A stretch of 64,000 bases of DNA from Aquibacillus rhizosphaerae (lineage in GTDB: Bacteria; Bacillota; Bacilli; Bacillales; Amphibacillaceae). Positions 36,397 through 45,689 of the stretch are shown in pieces. A program made the translations under genes and the position numbers. Under the pieces are notes generated by a model. It did not search any database and was not told where the DNA came from. It saw nothing but the letters and a program-made list of their open reading frames with translations. Position 1 is the stretch's first letter. Every line of letters starts with the position of its first letter. Where the stretch lies: positions 310,001 to 374,000 of the forward strand of contig NZ_JASTZU010000058.1 of the NCBI RefSeq assembly GCF_030282825.1, written 5' to 3'.

Positions 36397-37776
36397 TCAA
36401 CAGTTCGCCACCAGATCCTTCTGCTTAATCTCCCTAACAACTTTCCTCAATTCCCTCCCCATCTTAAACACACCTTCCAACAATCCCACAGTCTCATAAC
36501 AAGCATCCACATCCAAAACCTCTCTTTCTGTATGCTCATTCTGATAACCAACGGAAAGATTCACACTTTGTATCCCATACTCTGCCCAAATTCTTGTATC
36601 ACTACTACCACCATGAGTTGTCGCCCATCCTTGTAATCCTTCAGTTGTAGCAACCTCTTCGAAAAAAGCTCCATAACTTGCATCACAAAATGGCATATAC
36701 CCACCACATGAGGTAACAATATCACCCTTTCCACGGCGATCAACTACGATCGCTGCATCTATTCCCCAAAGAAAATATTCATGGACACTATTGGCACCAA
36801 TTAATCCGCACTCTTCTTCGACGGTGAAGATAAATTTCACTTTTCCATTAAAAGTAGATGTTTGATTGAGGTATTCTGCTAATTGAAGTACTACTGCAAC
36901 ACCGGCTCTATCGTCAGCACCAAGTATTCCTCTACTGCTAGTCCATAGACTTCGATCCTTCATGATTTGACGGTTTACCGCAAAGTCGGCTACTGTATCC
37001 AAATGTGCATTTAATAGAATCGTAGGACCATTTCCATTCTTGTATGTTTTTTCAGCAAGGATGTTTCCGGCATGATCTACAGTTAAATAGTCGACATGTG
37101 GAGAAAGCTTTTTCTTCACCACGTCTCGGATGATTTCTTCTTCTCCACTGACTCCGGGAATCGAAAGCAACTCTTCCAGTAGATGCTGGAAAAACTTCTC
37201 TTTATGATACTCCATACCTTTTCCTAACCCGCTCTTTTCTATGAGACTAAGCTTTTCTGCGAGATCAAGCAGTTCCATTTCTTGCATGTGCAATGTCAGA
37301 TGATAGCTATTGCTCCGCTCCCTCCAGTGAACACGTTTCATTCCAGCTGCAAGCAATATTTCTACTAGTTCATTTATATCTCTGCCTTTTGTTAACATCA
37401 CATGTGCAGGTCTTTTACCATGACCATCACAAGATCCTTGTGTGTAAAAGCCAAGTCTATTCAACTGTCGGACAATGCCACTAATATATACATCTAATTC
37501 ATGAAGCTTTGGCTCGTCAACACCAGGCCGAAACCAGAAACCGCTTCTGCCTCGATTCTCAAAGCTAAATGCAGTAATCCAAGTTTGTTCTGATAATCTC
37601 CTTTCCGGTAAAATGAGCACACGATTATCAAACATAAAATCAATGTTTGCTTTATCAAGACTTTCCAATAGAAACTCCATATTTAATTGTGTTTCGTGCG
37701 TACAGTCAAAAACATTTTCCTCTACTTGCTTTAGCAACCACCCGTGACGTATCAATAATTGATTCCAACTTTTCAT
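36397..37776 (-). CDS. M20/M28-type zinc aminopeptidase with extra N-terminal domain
   Basis: 459 residues. The C-terminal 270 residues are a co-catalytic metallopeptidase: NAHLDT (H258), GADDRAG (D288), VEEECG (E320/E321), VVDRRG (D346) and a late NEHTERE (His). These bind two zinc ions and hydrolyse peptides from the N-terminus. The first 190 residues form an unusual extra domain with SCDGHGKRPAHV, not part of standard tripeptidases. There is no signal peptide, so it acts in the cytoplasm. It stands alone between relics. Confidence 0.83.
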   Translation of the reverse strand: MKSWNQLLIRHGWLLKQVEENVFDCTHETQLNMEFLLESLDKANIDFMFDNRVLILPERRLSEQTWITAFSFENRGRSGFWFRPGVDEPKLHELDVYISGIVRQLNRLGFYTQGSCDGHGKRPAHVMLTKGRDINELVEILLAAGMKRVHWRERSNSYHLTLHMQEMELLDLAEKLSLIEKSGLGKGMEYHKEKFFQHLLEELLSIPGVSGEEEIIRDVVKKKLSPHVDYLTVDHAGNILAEKTYKNGNGPTILLNAHLDTVADFAVNRQIMKDRSLWTSSRGILGADDRAGVAVVLQLAEYLNQTSTFNGKVKFIFTVEEECGLIGANSVHEYFLWGIDAAIVVDRRGKGDIVTSCGGYMPFCDASYGAFFEEVATTEGLQGWATTHGGSSDTRIWAEYGIQSVNLSVGYQNEHTEREVLDVDACYETVGLLEGVFKMGRELRKVVREIKQKDLVANC

Positions 37777-37859
37777 TCCATCATCTCCCTTTTGTTTATG
37801 TTGTTATTATCGCAAGAACCGTGTGACACACTTGTCACAGACATCAAATAGGCTGATGA

Positions 37860-38270
37860 GCTATAAGATCACCATACTCGCCACTTCAATCTGAGTAGAA
37901 TTGGTTATAATGGAAAAACACATCTCCACGTCACAGTCATAAGCTTTTAATAGCGGCAATTGGTTTCGAATGTTGGATCCTTCAAACACAGACAGGACAA
38001 GTTTTCCTTCTTTGACTATTCACGACATCGCTCATACATAACTTGTAGATGCTCAGGAGGTATATCAGAATACAGCTCGACAAACATTACCTATTAATAT
38101 TGTCATCTCTCATCTGTAATAGTTTTTTGTCTTTGTACACATAAAGTCCAACTATGAGTAATGCATCCTCCAAAACTCAAGCTTGTGATCCATCGATTTG
38201 CTTTTCTTCTATTGTTTCAGATTCTTTTAACACCCATGCAGCCTGACCGTTGCTGTGACAGTTTTTTCAC
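37860..38270 (-). pseudogene. Decayed unrecognised gene
   Basis: On the minus strand, coding-like pieces in changing frames follow each other: AAWVLKESETIEEKQIDG, then DALLIVGLYVYKDKKLLQM, VMFVELYSDIPPEHLQVMYE and GKLVLSVFEGSNIRNQLP. Stops and shifts separate them. The original product was perhaps 130 residues. The family is not recognised. Confidence 0.45.
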
Positions 38271-38277
38271 AAGCAAA

Positions 38278-38307
38278 AAAATGCTTATGGACTAGTCCAT
38301 AAGCATT
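38278..38307 (-). terminator. Perfect 30-bp palindrome terminator
   Basis: AAATGCTTATGGACT and its exact inverse form a 15-bp stem that includes the stop codon of the TPR regulator. On the minus strand a T run follows. It may also stop transcription from the other side. Confidence 0.8.
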
Positions 38308-39275
38308 TCAGAAGTTACATCACGCGTGTGTTTAAACATGCGGTATTCTTTTTTCCAGTTCCACTGGTAGCCACCATTAATTGTTTTGATAAATTCAATA
38401 TCAGGAAATGAGCGGTTTAAATTTTCTCTTAACCTTCTTATATCTTGTCTCAATTTATCTTTCGGATTCTTTGATGCCTGTTGTCTTCTTTCGATGATGG
38501 TTGCAGACTCAACACCATCGGGGTGGCGCATTAAATACTCTAACAAAGGGACATACCTCGGATTAAGCCAATCTTCTTTACCAAATAAAGAAATGAACGT
38601 GTCATTCATTGTCCGCTGATTGAGGACGAAGCATTCTGTATTTTTATCAGGATCAGTTAATTTTTCATATTCATTCTCACTTATGTAGTTAACTTCTTCA
38701 CCATCCACAATCATTTGATATGGTTTTTCCTGTAAGCCTGCTTTCAATTCATTTCGTAAAACCTTGATTTCACCGAACAAATCTAAATCTTCGTCTGGAA
38801 TCTTATCTACTTTTCCAAGACTGTCATTTAAGATGATTTGTGTGGATTTTAATATGTAATGATGTGCTTTGATTTGTTGTTCCTTATCTAATTGGTTTCG
38901 CTTCTTTGTCGTAATGCCATTTAATGCTTGCTGAAAGGAATCAATCGACTTTATCCATTTTTCTTGGTGAAAATACAAGAAGCCTAAGCGATAATAAGCA
39001 CGTGGGTAATCAGGATCATAATGTAGTAAATGATTAAATCGTTTAATTGCTTCATCATAGGCACGTGTACGCATTTTCAAATCTTCACCTTGTTGAAGTA
39101 ACAGGTTAGCAACTGACTCTTTATAACGGATCTCTTTTCGATTTTCCTTTGCTAACTGTTTGTAGATTCTAATTCCCTCGTTGATCCATCGTACTTCGGA
39201 CTCATCTCCTTGTTCTAACCATGCCTCTTCTTTCATTAATAATTCTTCTTCTGTTAGATCAGACATTCTTGTCAT
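38292..39275 (-). CDS. TPR protein with C-terminal winged-helix DNA-binding domain
   Basis: 327 residues. The N-terminal half has tetratricopeptide repeats (EAIKRFNHLLHYDPDYPRAY, RLGFLYFHQEKWIKSIDSFQ). The C-terminal 100 residues look like an OmpR/PhoB-type winged helix (LLEYLMRHPDGVESATIIER, KDKLRQDIRRLRENLNR, TINGGYQWN). It is probably a transcription factor that senses a protein or peptide through its repeats. About 60 codons of its start plus upstream DNA are duplicated near 46340-46640. Confidence 0.78.
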   Translation of the reverse strand: MTRMSDLTEEELLMKEEAWLEQGDESEVRWINEGIRIYKQLAKENRKEIRYKESVANLLLQQGEDLKMRTRAYDEAIKRFNHLLHYDPDYPRAYYRLGFLYFHQEKWIKSIDSFQQALNGITTKKRNQLDKEQQIKAHHYILKSTQIILNDSLGKVDKIPDEDLDLFGEIKVLRNELKAGLQEKPYQMIVDGEEVNYISENEYEKLTDPDKNTECFVLNQRTMNDTFISLFGKEDWLNPRYVPLLEYLMRHPDGVESATIIERRQQASKNPKDKLRQDIRRLRENLNRSFPDIEFIKTINGGYQWNWKKEYRMFKHTRDVTSEMLMD

Positions 39276-39719
39276 TGCTGTTAACTCCTTTGCCCTATGC
39301 TATTATATTTTAAGTATGAAAATAGATAACGAATACGTTTAAAGATTACCGATGGACTCCATTTTAATTTCGAACATTTGATGGATTTTATCTTAGATAC
39401 TCATCCTGGACAAAGTATTTCTATTAGACTATCATATTTAGCACTCAATGGTTAAGGCAAATTTGCTTTCCAATTTTATTGCTAATGCTTTTTTATTCAG
39501 CATATCAGACTAACAAAAGTATTTTTCAATCTATTCTATCATATTAAAAGCATTCAAAAAGATCGTAGGACAACTACCTTTTCATTTATTAAGATTTCAA
39601 ATGATTGATTTGTCAGAGAAGTAGTAGATTATTTTTCGGAACGAGGTTACAGTCTTTTTCTGAATTACAGAGCTGTTAAGATTCCTCTCCGATTTTAGCC
39701 AGTATCAAATTGGCTGCTT

Positions 39720-40856
39720 CTATGGCACCACCAGCTTTACAGAGGGTTCTGACAGTTTCTGCGCTTCATTGTGATATGTCTGATTCAGCATCACTTCAGC
39801 TACTGCTGCTCTTAAATATTTTGGCTTCTTTCCTTTAAGTTTTAATCCTGCCCCTAGTTCGGCAACCCGGTCTGCCACTAGTCTTTGTTCGCTATGTTGA
39901 GGAAATAAAACCATTGGAACTCCAAAAAACAGGCTTTCATTCACACTATTCATGCCGCAATGGGTGATAAATACATCTGCTTTCAGTAATACCGATATCT
40001 GATCCACAGAGTTTTTCACTGTGATATTTCCTGGTACGCTATCAAAAGAAGAAATCTCAGTTTTGTCACCAACTGAAATCACAATATCATAGTCCGTCTT
40101 TGCAAATGCTTTGAGACAGTTTTTATAAAAATCCTGATTTTGATTTAGTACAGTTCCAAGGGAAATATAAACTATCTTTTTATCTCTTTTATCTTTCTTT
40201 ATCCGTGTAGTCTGCCTTATGGATGGTCCGACATAGGCATATCGTTCAGAAAATGTAACCGCCATTGGCTGAAATTCTTTTGACGTGTAAACAATGGTGT
40301 CCGTTTCATTATCATTTTGAATAAGCGATACAATATTTTCTACTTTATAACCATGTTCGTTTAAAAGTTTAATTTTTTTGTTAATCATTCGCATGCCTAC
40401 AATCATTCTCCATGTTTCTATGAAACCCTGCTTCATTAATTTGGCTGTATGTCGATTAAAAGCAAAGGAAGTCGTCGAACAAATATATGGAATTCTTAGT
40501 TTCTTAGCAAATAATTTACCCCAAAGGCATAAAGAGTCAGAAACAATGCAATCTGGTTGAAATTCGCTTATTTCTTTACATGCTTTTTTATCCAATTCAA
40601 TCGTTGTATCGGCAATCATTCCAATCAAAGCCGCAAAATCTTTGCCTGCCTTACGATCCATTTCTTTTTGTGAAGCTTTAGGCAAAAAATCATCACAAGC
40701 AATAAATGTAGCACCGGCATCTTCTATTTTCCCCTGAAATTCAAGGAAAGAATAATACCAAACTTGATGGCTTCTATTTACTAACTCATTTACCACTGGA
40801 ATGGTCGGGTTGGTATGACCATATGCGGGTATCGAAAAAAAGACAATTTTACTCAT
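39720..40856 (-). CDS. MGT-family glycosyltransferase, C-terminal frameshift
   Basis: A 378-residue UDP-glycosyltransferase of the macrolide-glycosyltransferase type (GT1): FFSIPAYGHTNPTIPV at the start, VYISLGTV, and the donor-binding FITHCGMNSVNESLFFGVPMV near 295. It likely glycosylates a small molecule such as a macrolide or flavonoid. The last residues, QKLSEPSVKLVVP, are off family; the next frame gives AETVRTLCKAGGAIEAANLI up to a stop at 39675, the expected ending. A frameshift near 39765 has therefore altered about 25 residues. The start overlaps the regulator upstream by four bases. Confidence 0.85.
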   Translation of the reverse strand: MSKIVFFSIPAYGHTNPTIPVVNELVNRSHQVWYYSFLEFQGKIEDAGATFIACDDFLPKASQKEMDRKAGKDFAALIGMIADTTIELDKKACKEISEFQPDCIVSDSLCLWGKLFAKKLRIPYICSTTSFAFNRHTAKLMKQGFIETWRMIVGMRMINKKIKLLNEHGYKVENIVSLIQNDNETDTIVYTSKEFQPMAVTFSERYAYVGPSIRQTTRIKKDKRDKKIVYISLGTVLNQNQDFYKNCLKAFAKTDYDIVISVGDKTEISSFDSVPGNITVKNSVDQISVLLKADVFITHCGMNSVNESLFFGVPMVLFPQHSEQRLVADRVAELGAGLKLKGKKPKYLRAAVAEVMLNQTYHNEAQKLSEPSVKLVVP

Positions 40857-41290
40857 TCGATCTTACCCGTTGGTTCGGCTTTTCGAATCATCTCTGCAAA
40901 TTCCAGAAAGTCGTCACTTTTTAAAACAGCAATTCCTTTTGTTGCATCTTCTCCTAGAACAACCAGCTTATCACCAGCATGAATCTGATACATTTCGCGC
41001 GCCTCCTTTGGAATCACAATTTGACCTCGTTCTCCTACCTTCACAACACCAAAGAACTGCTTACCTTTGGGACCGAGTTGGTTTATTTCTTCTTCAATCA
41101 TATTGCAGGTTAATTGATCCAAGGTTACTTGTAAAATATCACTTAGTATCTGGCATTTATAAATATCTGGCAAGGCTTCACCATTTTCCCACTTTGCCAC
41201 GGTCTGCCGTGATACATTTACCTTCTCTGCTAATTGTTCTTGACTCAGTTTATGATTTTTACGTAGGACACGAATATTCATACCAATCAT
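40853..41290 (-). CDS. XRE regulator fused to an AbrB-type domain
   Basis: 145 residues. An N-terminal HTH (LSQEQLAEKVNVSRQTVAKW, about 14-34) is joined to a SpoVT/AbrB swapped-hairpin domain at 80-120 (VVKVGERGQIVIPKEAREMY, GDKLVVLGED). Both parts bind DNA. The stop overlaps the glycosyltransferase start (ATGA), so it probably regulates its own operon, for example in response to an antibiotic or the cell state. Such HTH-AbrB fusions are common beside transporters and modifying enzymes in Firmicutes. Confidence 0.85.
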   Translation of the reverse strand: MIGMNIRVLRKNHKLSQEQLAEKVNVSRQTVAKWENGEALPDIYKCQILSDILQVTLDQLTCNMIEEEINQLGPKGKQFFGVVKVGERGQIVIPKEAREMYQIHAGDKLVVLGEDATKGIAVLKSDDFLEFAEMIRKAEPTGKIE

Positions 41291-41444
41291 ATTTTTAAAT
41301 ATACAGAAGATATAAGGGGAAATCTATCAACAGTTCGTAACATTTCTTGTTAAAAATTGTAGCAAAAACTCATGCACAAGAAATTTATTTACTCAAACAA
41401 TGCTTATTTGCAAAAATCTCTGTTTGGATTAATACTTTTGAGAG

Positions 41445-41480
41445 TTTGTAGGCTCAGAGACTTGGCTCTGAGCCTACAAA
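41445..41480. terminator. Perfect 15-bp hairpin
   Basis: TTTGTAGGCTCAGAG and its exact inverse flank the loop ACTTGG. There is no long T run, so it may be a structural repeat and not a true terminator. Confidence 0.5.
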
Positions 41481-41489
41481 TTCTAATAG

Positions 41490-41554
41490 AAAGTGCCTGG
41501 TCACCACCCGTAAATTGTCGAATTCGACATTTAACTAATGGAGACAGGCACTTT
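41490..41554. repeat. GTGCCTG...CAGGCAC repeat element
   Basis: AAAGTGCCTG and CAGGCACTTT enclose GTCACCACCCG and a small inner palindrome (TGTCGAATTCGACA). Related CACCACCCG pieces lie near 15390, 36170, 42765 and 42945. Confidence 0.6.
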
Positions 41555-41614
41555 TATTCCTATATGTTACTATCTAGGCTCGGTCACTCCGATAAGCACT
41601 TAAACTTAACAATC

Positions 41615-42556
41615 CTAATGCTCTAAGTTAGGTGGTACACCATCAGTTTGATCCTTTGATTCCTCCTCTGGATTATCCAAAAGAATGATAAATCCTTCAA
41701 AGTAGTTTATTAAATAATGTCGTTGGCTTAAAGAGAGGTGATTTACAAAAATAGTATTTCGAAGGATGTTGCTTATCCTATCAACATATTTTAATAATAG
41801 CTTATAGAGAGACTTATGACTTTCAGCATCAAAAGTGGTGTTCAGCTTTTTACTTGATACGATTTCCTCTAGTTTATCTCTGTCTCTATCTTTAATTCCA
41901 GATTGAACAACTTCATCAATACTATCTTTTTTAGTGACCTCCTTCATTAATATAAAGCCAGGAATTTTTGTGAAAGTATCAATTGCTTTCACTGTATTTC
42001 CAGTGATTTGACCATCCTTGTATAACTCAAATATATATTCTTTTGTTGGATACTTGATGTTTTTCAGATAATGGATATCTGTTATTACGTGTCTCCCCAA
42101 ATCTTTCTCCTCACCGATCTTTACCCATTCTGGATTAACATTCTTGCCTTTTATATACTTATTTATCGTTTCAACAGTGACACTACAGCGTTCCGACAGT
42201 TCTGTCGCATTGTATGGCTTTATTGCTAAAAGATGATTTATCATACGCTCTAGCTCATATGGAGTTCTTTTTTTTGTGTGGAATTCTGTCTTAAGTCTTT
42301 TAATTATTCTTTCATCTGGGGAGGTTACCTCCTCTACAATACAGAGTGCCTCATTCTTACCAATATAATCTAACGCATCGTACCTTCTATATCCCTCGAC
42401 TAACACATAACTTTTTTCAGATACTTGTTCTACTACAAGCGGACTGGTCAAACCATACCTAGATATATCTAATTCGAGCATCTCATCTCTTTTTTCTTCT
42501 CGAAAAGATTTTTCCGACTTGTTTATTTGAGCTAGTTTAATTTTACGTATATTCAT
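41615..42556 (-). CDS. ParB/Spo0J-like DNA-binding protein
   Basis: 313 residues from ATG 42556, which has GGAGAG seven bases upstream (an ATG five codons earlier is less likely). The N-terminal ParB domain includes ISRYGLTSPLVVEQVSE and YVLVEGYRRYDAL (the CTP-binding region, like GERR). A helix-turn-helix follows (NATELSERCSVTVETINKYI, around 118-140). The C-terminal half is unrecognised. It is not next to a ParA gene, so it is more likely a plasmid- or island-type partition or regulatory protein than the chromosomal Spo0J. Confidence 0.75.
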   Translation of the reverse strand: MNIRKIKLAQINKSEKSFREEKRDEMLELDISRYGLTSPLVVEQVSEKSYVLVEGYRRYDALDYIGKNEALCIVEEVTSPDERIIKRLKTEFHTKKRTPYELERMINHLLAIKPYNATELSERCSVTVETINKYIKGKNVNPEWVKIGEEKDLGRHVITDIHYLKNIKYPTKEYIFELYKDGQITGNTVKAIDTFTKIPGFILMKEVTKKDSIDEVVQSGIKDRDRDKLEEIVSSKKLNTTFDAESHKSLYKLLLKYVDRISNILRNTIFVNHLSLSQRHYLINYFEGFIILLDNPEEESKDQTDGVPPNLEH

Positions 42557-42973
42557 GGTGTATCTCTCCATTCCTTTTTAGAATGGATATTCTTTTGTGA
42601 GATTGTCCTATTACAATTAAAAGTCCAGTACTCCTATTGAACTTTTAATTGTAATAACAACAATGTGACTATCCTCACTGGTAAAATCTTGATTAGATAC
42701 TTTCTAGCTGATGCAATAAAAATCGGTGCTTGGGACCCCTTACTTTGACAATTGGTTATTTCACGGGTGGTGTGATAGGACTAATTAAATGAGAATAAAA
42801 CTATTAAATTATTAGAATCTAAAGGCTCTGGGCAACTTGCTCTACCCCTTCTGCTCTTAATTTATTAAAAGACGGTTGTAAAAAATTAACAAAAGTTCCT
42901 GTCACCAATCCTGGAATATCTAAGTCTTATCCGACATCCACGGGTGGTCACAGACACTTTTAAATGAATCACG
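42557..42973. other. Intergenic region with repeat fragments
   Basis: No gene is seen. An AAAAGTxxAATTGTAAT inverted pair lies near 42610-42655, and CACGGGTGGT repeat arms near 42762 and 42944. Confidence 0.45.
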
Positions 42974-43484
42974 TTATTTAATATTGTTAATAGAGAAAAT
43001 TACTTTTAGGTGCTGTTTTCGTTTTTTTGAAATGATGCTATCGTTTTCTAATAGCTCATCATAATCAAATGTTTGTCCGTTTTCCATAGTCTCGTTGTAT
43101 TTCTTATATAAAATTTCTAAGAACAAACCTGCTAGTGTTAATGATTCAGCAAAGAAGAATTTTTGATCTTTTGTTGATTGATAGACAAAAAATTCAGACT
43201 CAAAATCATCCCTTGTTATGTAACGTTCCTTTTGGAATTTAAATAAGAAAAAAAACAGCATTCATCGTTTACACTAGCATACAGTTTTTAATAGCTTTAT
43301 TTAGATGATTGAACTCTCGATCATACGCTGAAGTGGCGACAGGATCTATATTTACAACTTTTTCTCCCTTTCTTTTACAGTCTTTGCATACATGTTGCTT
43401 ATGACCCATGCCAGAAAAACGCTCATTAGCACGAACGCTTCCACACGCTTTGCAATAGTGGCCACGCTTTTTCTTTTTCCCCAT
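42974..43484 (-). pseudogene. Zinc-ribbon protein gene split by a frameshift
   Basis: The 71-residue first frame (MGKKKKRGHYCKACGSVRAN, with two CxxC knuckles CKAC and CKDC) stops at 43269. Eight bases later a 95-residue frame continues (FLFKFQKERYITRDDFESEF, SLTLAGLFLEILYKKYNETM). Related proteins with this N-terminal zinc ribbon usually go on into such a helical part, so this is most likely one gene broken at the T-run near 43250. It may bind nucleic acid; function is unknown. Confidence 0.6.
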
Positions 43485-43654
43485 TTACAATAACTCCTTG
43501 TGACATGAAGTAAGGGTTCTCACCACTCCAATAAAGCCAAACATACGTTCCTAGTTTATGTATAAATTAGCCAATTCTTATGATAAAATGTTTATACAAC
43601 TACATAGTATAGTGGGCGGTTGACCATCTTCCTTCAAGAAGGGAGGTGGTCAAG

Positions 43655-43762
43655 ATGACGACATATGAAGCACTCCGTTTAATAGTACAATCTAGCATTC
43701 TACTTACTGCAGGATTTACACTCATTGTTACTATTGTCGTCTATCTAAATAAAAAGAAGTAA
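43655..43762 (+). CDS. Holin-like type I toxin peptide
   Basis: 35 residues: a short polar start (MTTYEALRLIVQ), one membrane helix (SSILLTAGFTLIVTIVVYL) and a Lys tail (NKKK). This matches the small 'putative holin-like toxin' peptides of Firmicutes, related in style to TxpA/Fst, which damage the membrane when over-expressed. The GGGAGGTGG ribosome binding site is locked in a hairpin with TTGACCATCTTCC upstream, as in type I toxin mRNAs. Its stop codon lies inside the terminator stem. An antisense RNA from downstream is expected but not proven. Confidence 0.75.
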   Translation: MTTYEALRLIVQSSILLTAGFTLIVTIVVYLNKKK

Positions 43763-43797
43763 CCGCCCCCGACCAAGGATATGGTTACTTCTTTTTT
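43754..43797 (+). terminator. Terminator of the toxin mRNA
   Basis: An 11-bp stem (AAGAAGTAACC / GGTTACTTCTT) with a T run. It overlaps the last codons of the toxin. Confidence 0.8.
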
Positions 43798-43845
43798 GTT
43801 AATCAAACAATTTGGTCAACCGTTCTTTATACGGTCTGTAGTTGT

Positions 43846-43882
43846 AGGTACCTAGTAGTTGAACGCTACTTGGTACCTTTTT
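43846..43882 (+). terminator. Second hairpin downstream of the toxin
   Basis: AGGTACCTAGTAG pairs with CTACTTGGTACCT (one mismatch) and a T run follows. It could terminate read-through. Confidence 0.6.
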
Positions 43883-43884
43883 CT

Positions 43885-44370
43885 TATTATTAGTATAATT
43901 TTTTACTTTTTTATTGTCAACATGAGAAGCGGTGCCTGGTAAAGATTCAGTAAATTCATGTAATGCAACTCGAAATAAACGGTGGGCCTATCCCGTATAT
44001 TTATTAAAATGACCTATATAGTGTGAGGATACTTTTTCATGAGGTAAAGAAAGAATTCTAAGAGAAGCTTTTGAAACTCGGGTGTCCACCTCGTAGTTTG
44101 TAATCGACAGGTGCCTGGTACCTTCAATTATATTTTTTGTGGGACATGGGATAGGGTTTGTTTATCCTTTAAAATAGGGATCAGCGAATTTTACCATTAA
44201 CCCCACTTGTGATGTTATCATATATATATTCCATTAATTCTTGATATTGTTCAAAAATGAGGATCCTCTTGCTACACTAAAGCACCCTTTACCCGTTACT
44301 TTAAGTGGAATTGTTCACAATTATTGAATTTCCACATAACATCCCCTGTGCGCCCTCCCTAGTACGATAA
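43885..44370. other. Intergenic, possible antisense-RNA region
   Basis: No intact gene. A repeat-like GGTGCCTGGTA copy occurs twice (near 43931 and 44112). A minus-strand scrap reads EQYQELMEYIYDNITSGVNG near 44195-44255. The promoter for an antitoxin RNA could lie in the left part. Confidence 0.4.
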
Positions 44371-44709
44371 TTAACGAACTGCTTCGCTTATGTGATGTTT
44401 TGTTATCTTCCAATGTGATGTATTCCATACAATTTGTTGGTTTTCTATGAAGAGAATTTGAGGTGATTTATGAGGGACGTTTGTATCCTTTGCAATCTCA
44501 TTGGATACTCTTCTGCTTTCTATAACCTTCACCATATAACAATCTATTTTATCTCCTTCTAACTTCTGGAAAGTCTTCACGTGCTTAAAGGCTCTAGCAC
44601 TAATCATACAAGATGTACTATGTTTATAAACTAATATCGGTGAATCCATCGAACGTTTCCATACATCTCGCCAATCTTCAAGTGTTGTCAGTTCTTTAAT
44701 AGTCTCCAT
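44371..44709 (-). CDS. brxC: BrxC/YtxJ-like bacilliredoxin
   Basis: 112 residues with a thioredoxin-like fold. The active-site region is STSCMISARAF (Cys near 33), like the single-Cys CSISxxAF motif of BrxC. It removes bacillithiol from S-bacillithiolated proteins after oxidative stress in the cytoplasm. PHKSPQILFI provides the cis-Pro-type loop. The gene is alone, with a small membrane protein gene upstream. The single redox Cys supports monothiol chemistry. Confidence 0.8.
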   Translation of the reverse strand: METIKELTTLEDWRDVWKRSMDSPILVYKHSTSCMISARAFKHVKTFQKLEGDKIDCYMVKVIESRRVSNEIAKDTNVPHKSPQILFIENQQIVWNTSHWKITKHHISEAVR

Positions 44710-44747
44710 TTACATCCCCCCAGTAAGTCTAATAAATCCAATATTCC

Positions 44748-44906
44748 CTACCGATGCCTCCGTTTGTCTAAAAAGGAACCAAAAACTAAGCCTAACACGA
44801 TACCGAGCGGAATACTAATCGCTACTTGATTAATAGCTACTCCTACGCTAGTACCAATCGCTACACCAAGAACAATTCCTAATCCACGAAACCTTGATAT
44901 TCTCAT
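44748..44906 (-). CDS. Small glycine-rich membrane protein
   Basis: 52 residues from an ATG with GGAGAGGAG upstream. Two hydrophobic Gly-rich segments (GLGIVLGVAIGTSVGVA and ISIPLGIVLGLVFGSFL) are followed by DKRRHR, a glycine-zipper-like membrane protein. It lies 38 bases before the BrxC gene and may share its transcript. Confidence 0.6.
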   Translation of the reverse strand: MRISRFRGLGIVLGVAIGTSVGVAINQVAISIPLGIVLGLVFGSFLDKRRHR

Positions 44907-45127
44907 ATTAATGCTCCTCTCCATTTGTTAAAGTGTAATCATTCATAAACCACTTATATTATATACGGCTTTATCCAGCTTAAGTTTCATAAGTTTTAAC
45001 CCTTACATTTTTTAAGACTGCCTATTTAAGCAATCCTGTATATAAGGGGGACGATACTTCAACCAGAAAAGGCGATACCCTTGTTGAACATTAGCACCCG
45101 TTAACACAATAAGGAATTGCACAACTT

Positions 45128-45577
45128 TTATTTAATAAAATCGAATATCTTAATATCTACTTCATCTATGTAACCAATCTGTTGCTTTAAGTCCCATAAT
45201 TTTATTTCAGATGTCTCATTATTTTTCTGAAATGGTTGGATTGCTTCGAGAGTAGTAAAATAAACAGGATTATACTTAATTTCGTGACTGGAAACGTTTT
45301 TTACTTTCAACAAACCTTTAAATTCTAAGTCCGAAACGCATTGACCAGTTTCTTCGTATAATTCTCTTATAGCACAAGCCTTTGGTGTTTCATTCTCTTC
45401 TCTTTGTCCTGCTGGCAATTCCCATTGTTTTCTCAAAGTGTTGAAACATAAAAGATATTTACCATCACATTTTATTACTGCATAAGAACCAGCTAATCGG
45501 TGATAATCATTTATTTTAGTTTCTTTTACTTCAAGAAAATCAAGAAATTCGAAACCATTATTCTTAGTATTTTTCAT
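45128..45577 (-). CDS. Nudix hydrolase
   Basis: 149 residues. The Nudix box is complete: GQREENETPKACAIRELYEE followed by TG (Gx5Ex7REUxEExGU), which binds magnesium and hydrolyses nucleoside diphosphate-linked compounds. The rest has the usual alpha-beta form. The substrate cannot be told; house-cleaning of damaged nucleotides or NDP-sugars is common for this size. Confidence 0.88.
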   Translation of the reverse strand: MKNTKNNGFEFLDFLEVKETKINDYHRLAGSYAVIKCDGKYLLCFNTLRKQWELPAGQREENETPKACAIRELYEETGQCVSDLEFKGLLKVKNVSSHEIKYNPVYFTTLEAIQPFQKNNETSEIKLWDLKQQIGYIDEVDIKIFDFIK

Positions 45578-45689
45578 GTATGCCCCCCTGTAAATTGACC
45601 TTGACCTTCTTTATTAATTCTTCTGCCACATAGCATTAGAAGGTAATGACCTTGTTGTACGATAGCTCCCTAATAATTGAAGAAGCACA

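Noticed and set aside
41372-41626. Plus-strand gene of 84 residues
   Set aside because: It runs through a perfect hairpin and a dispersed repeat and has no protein-like character.
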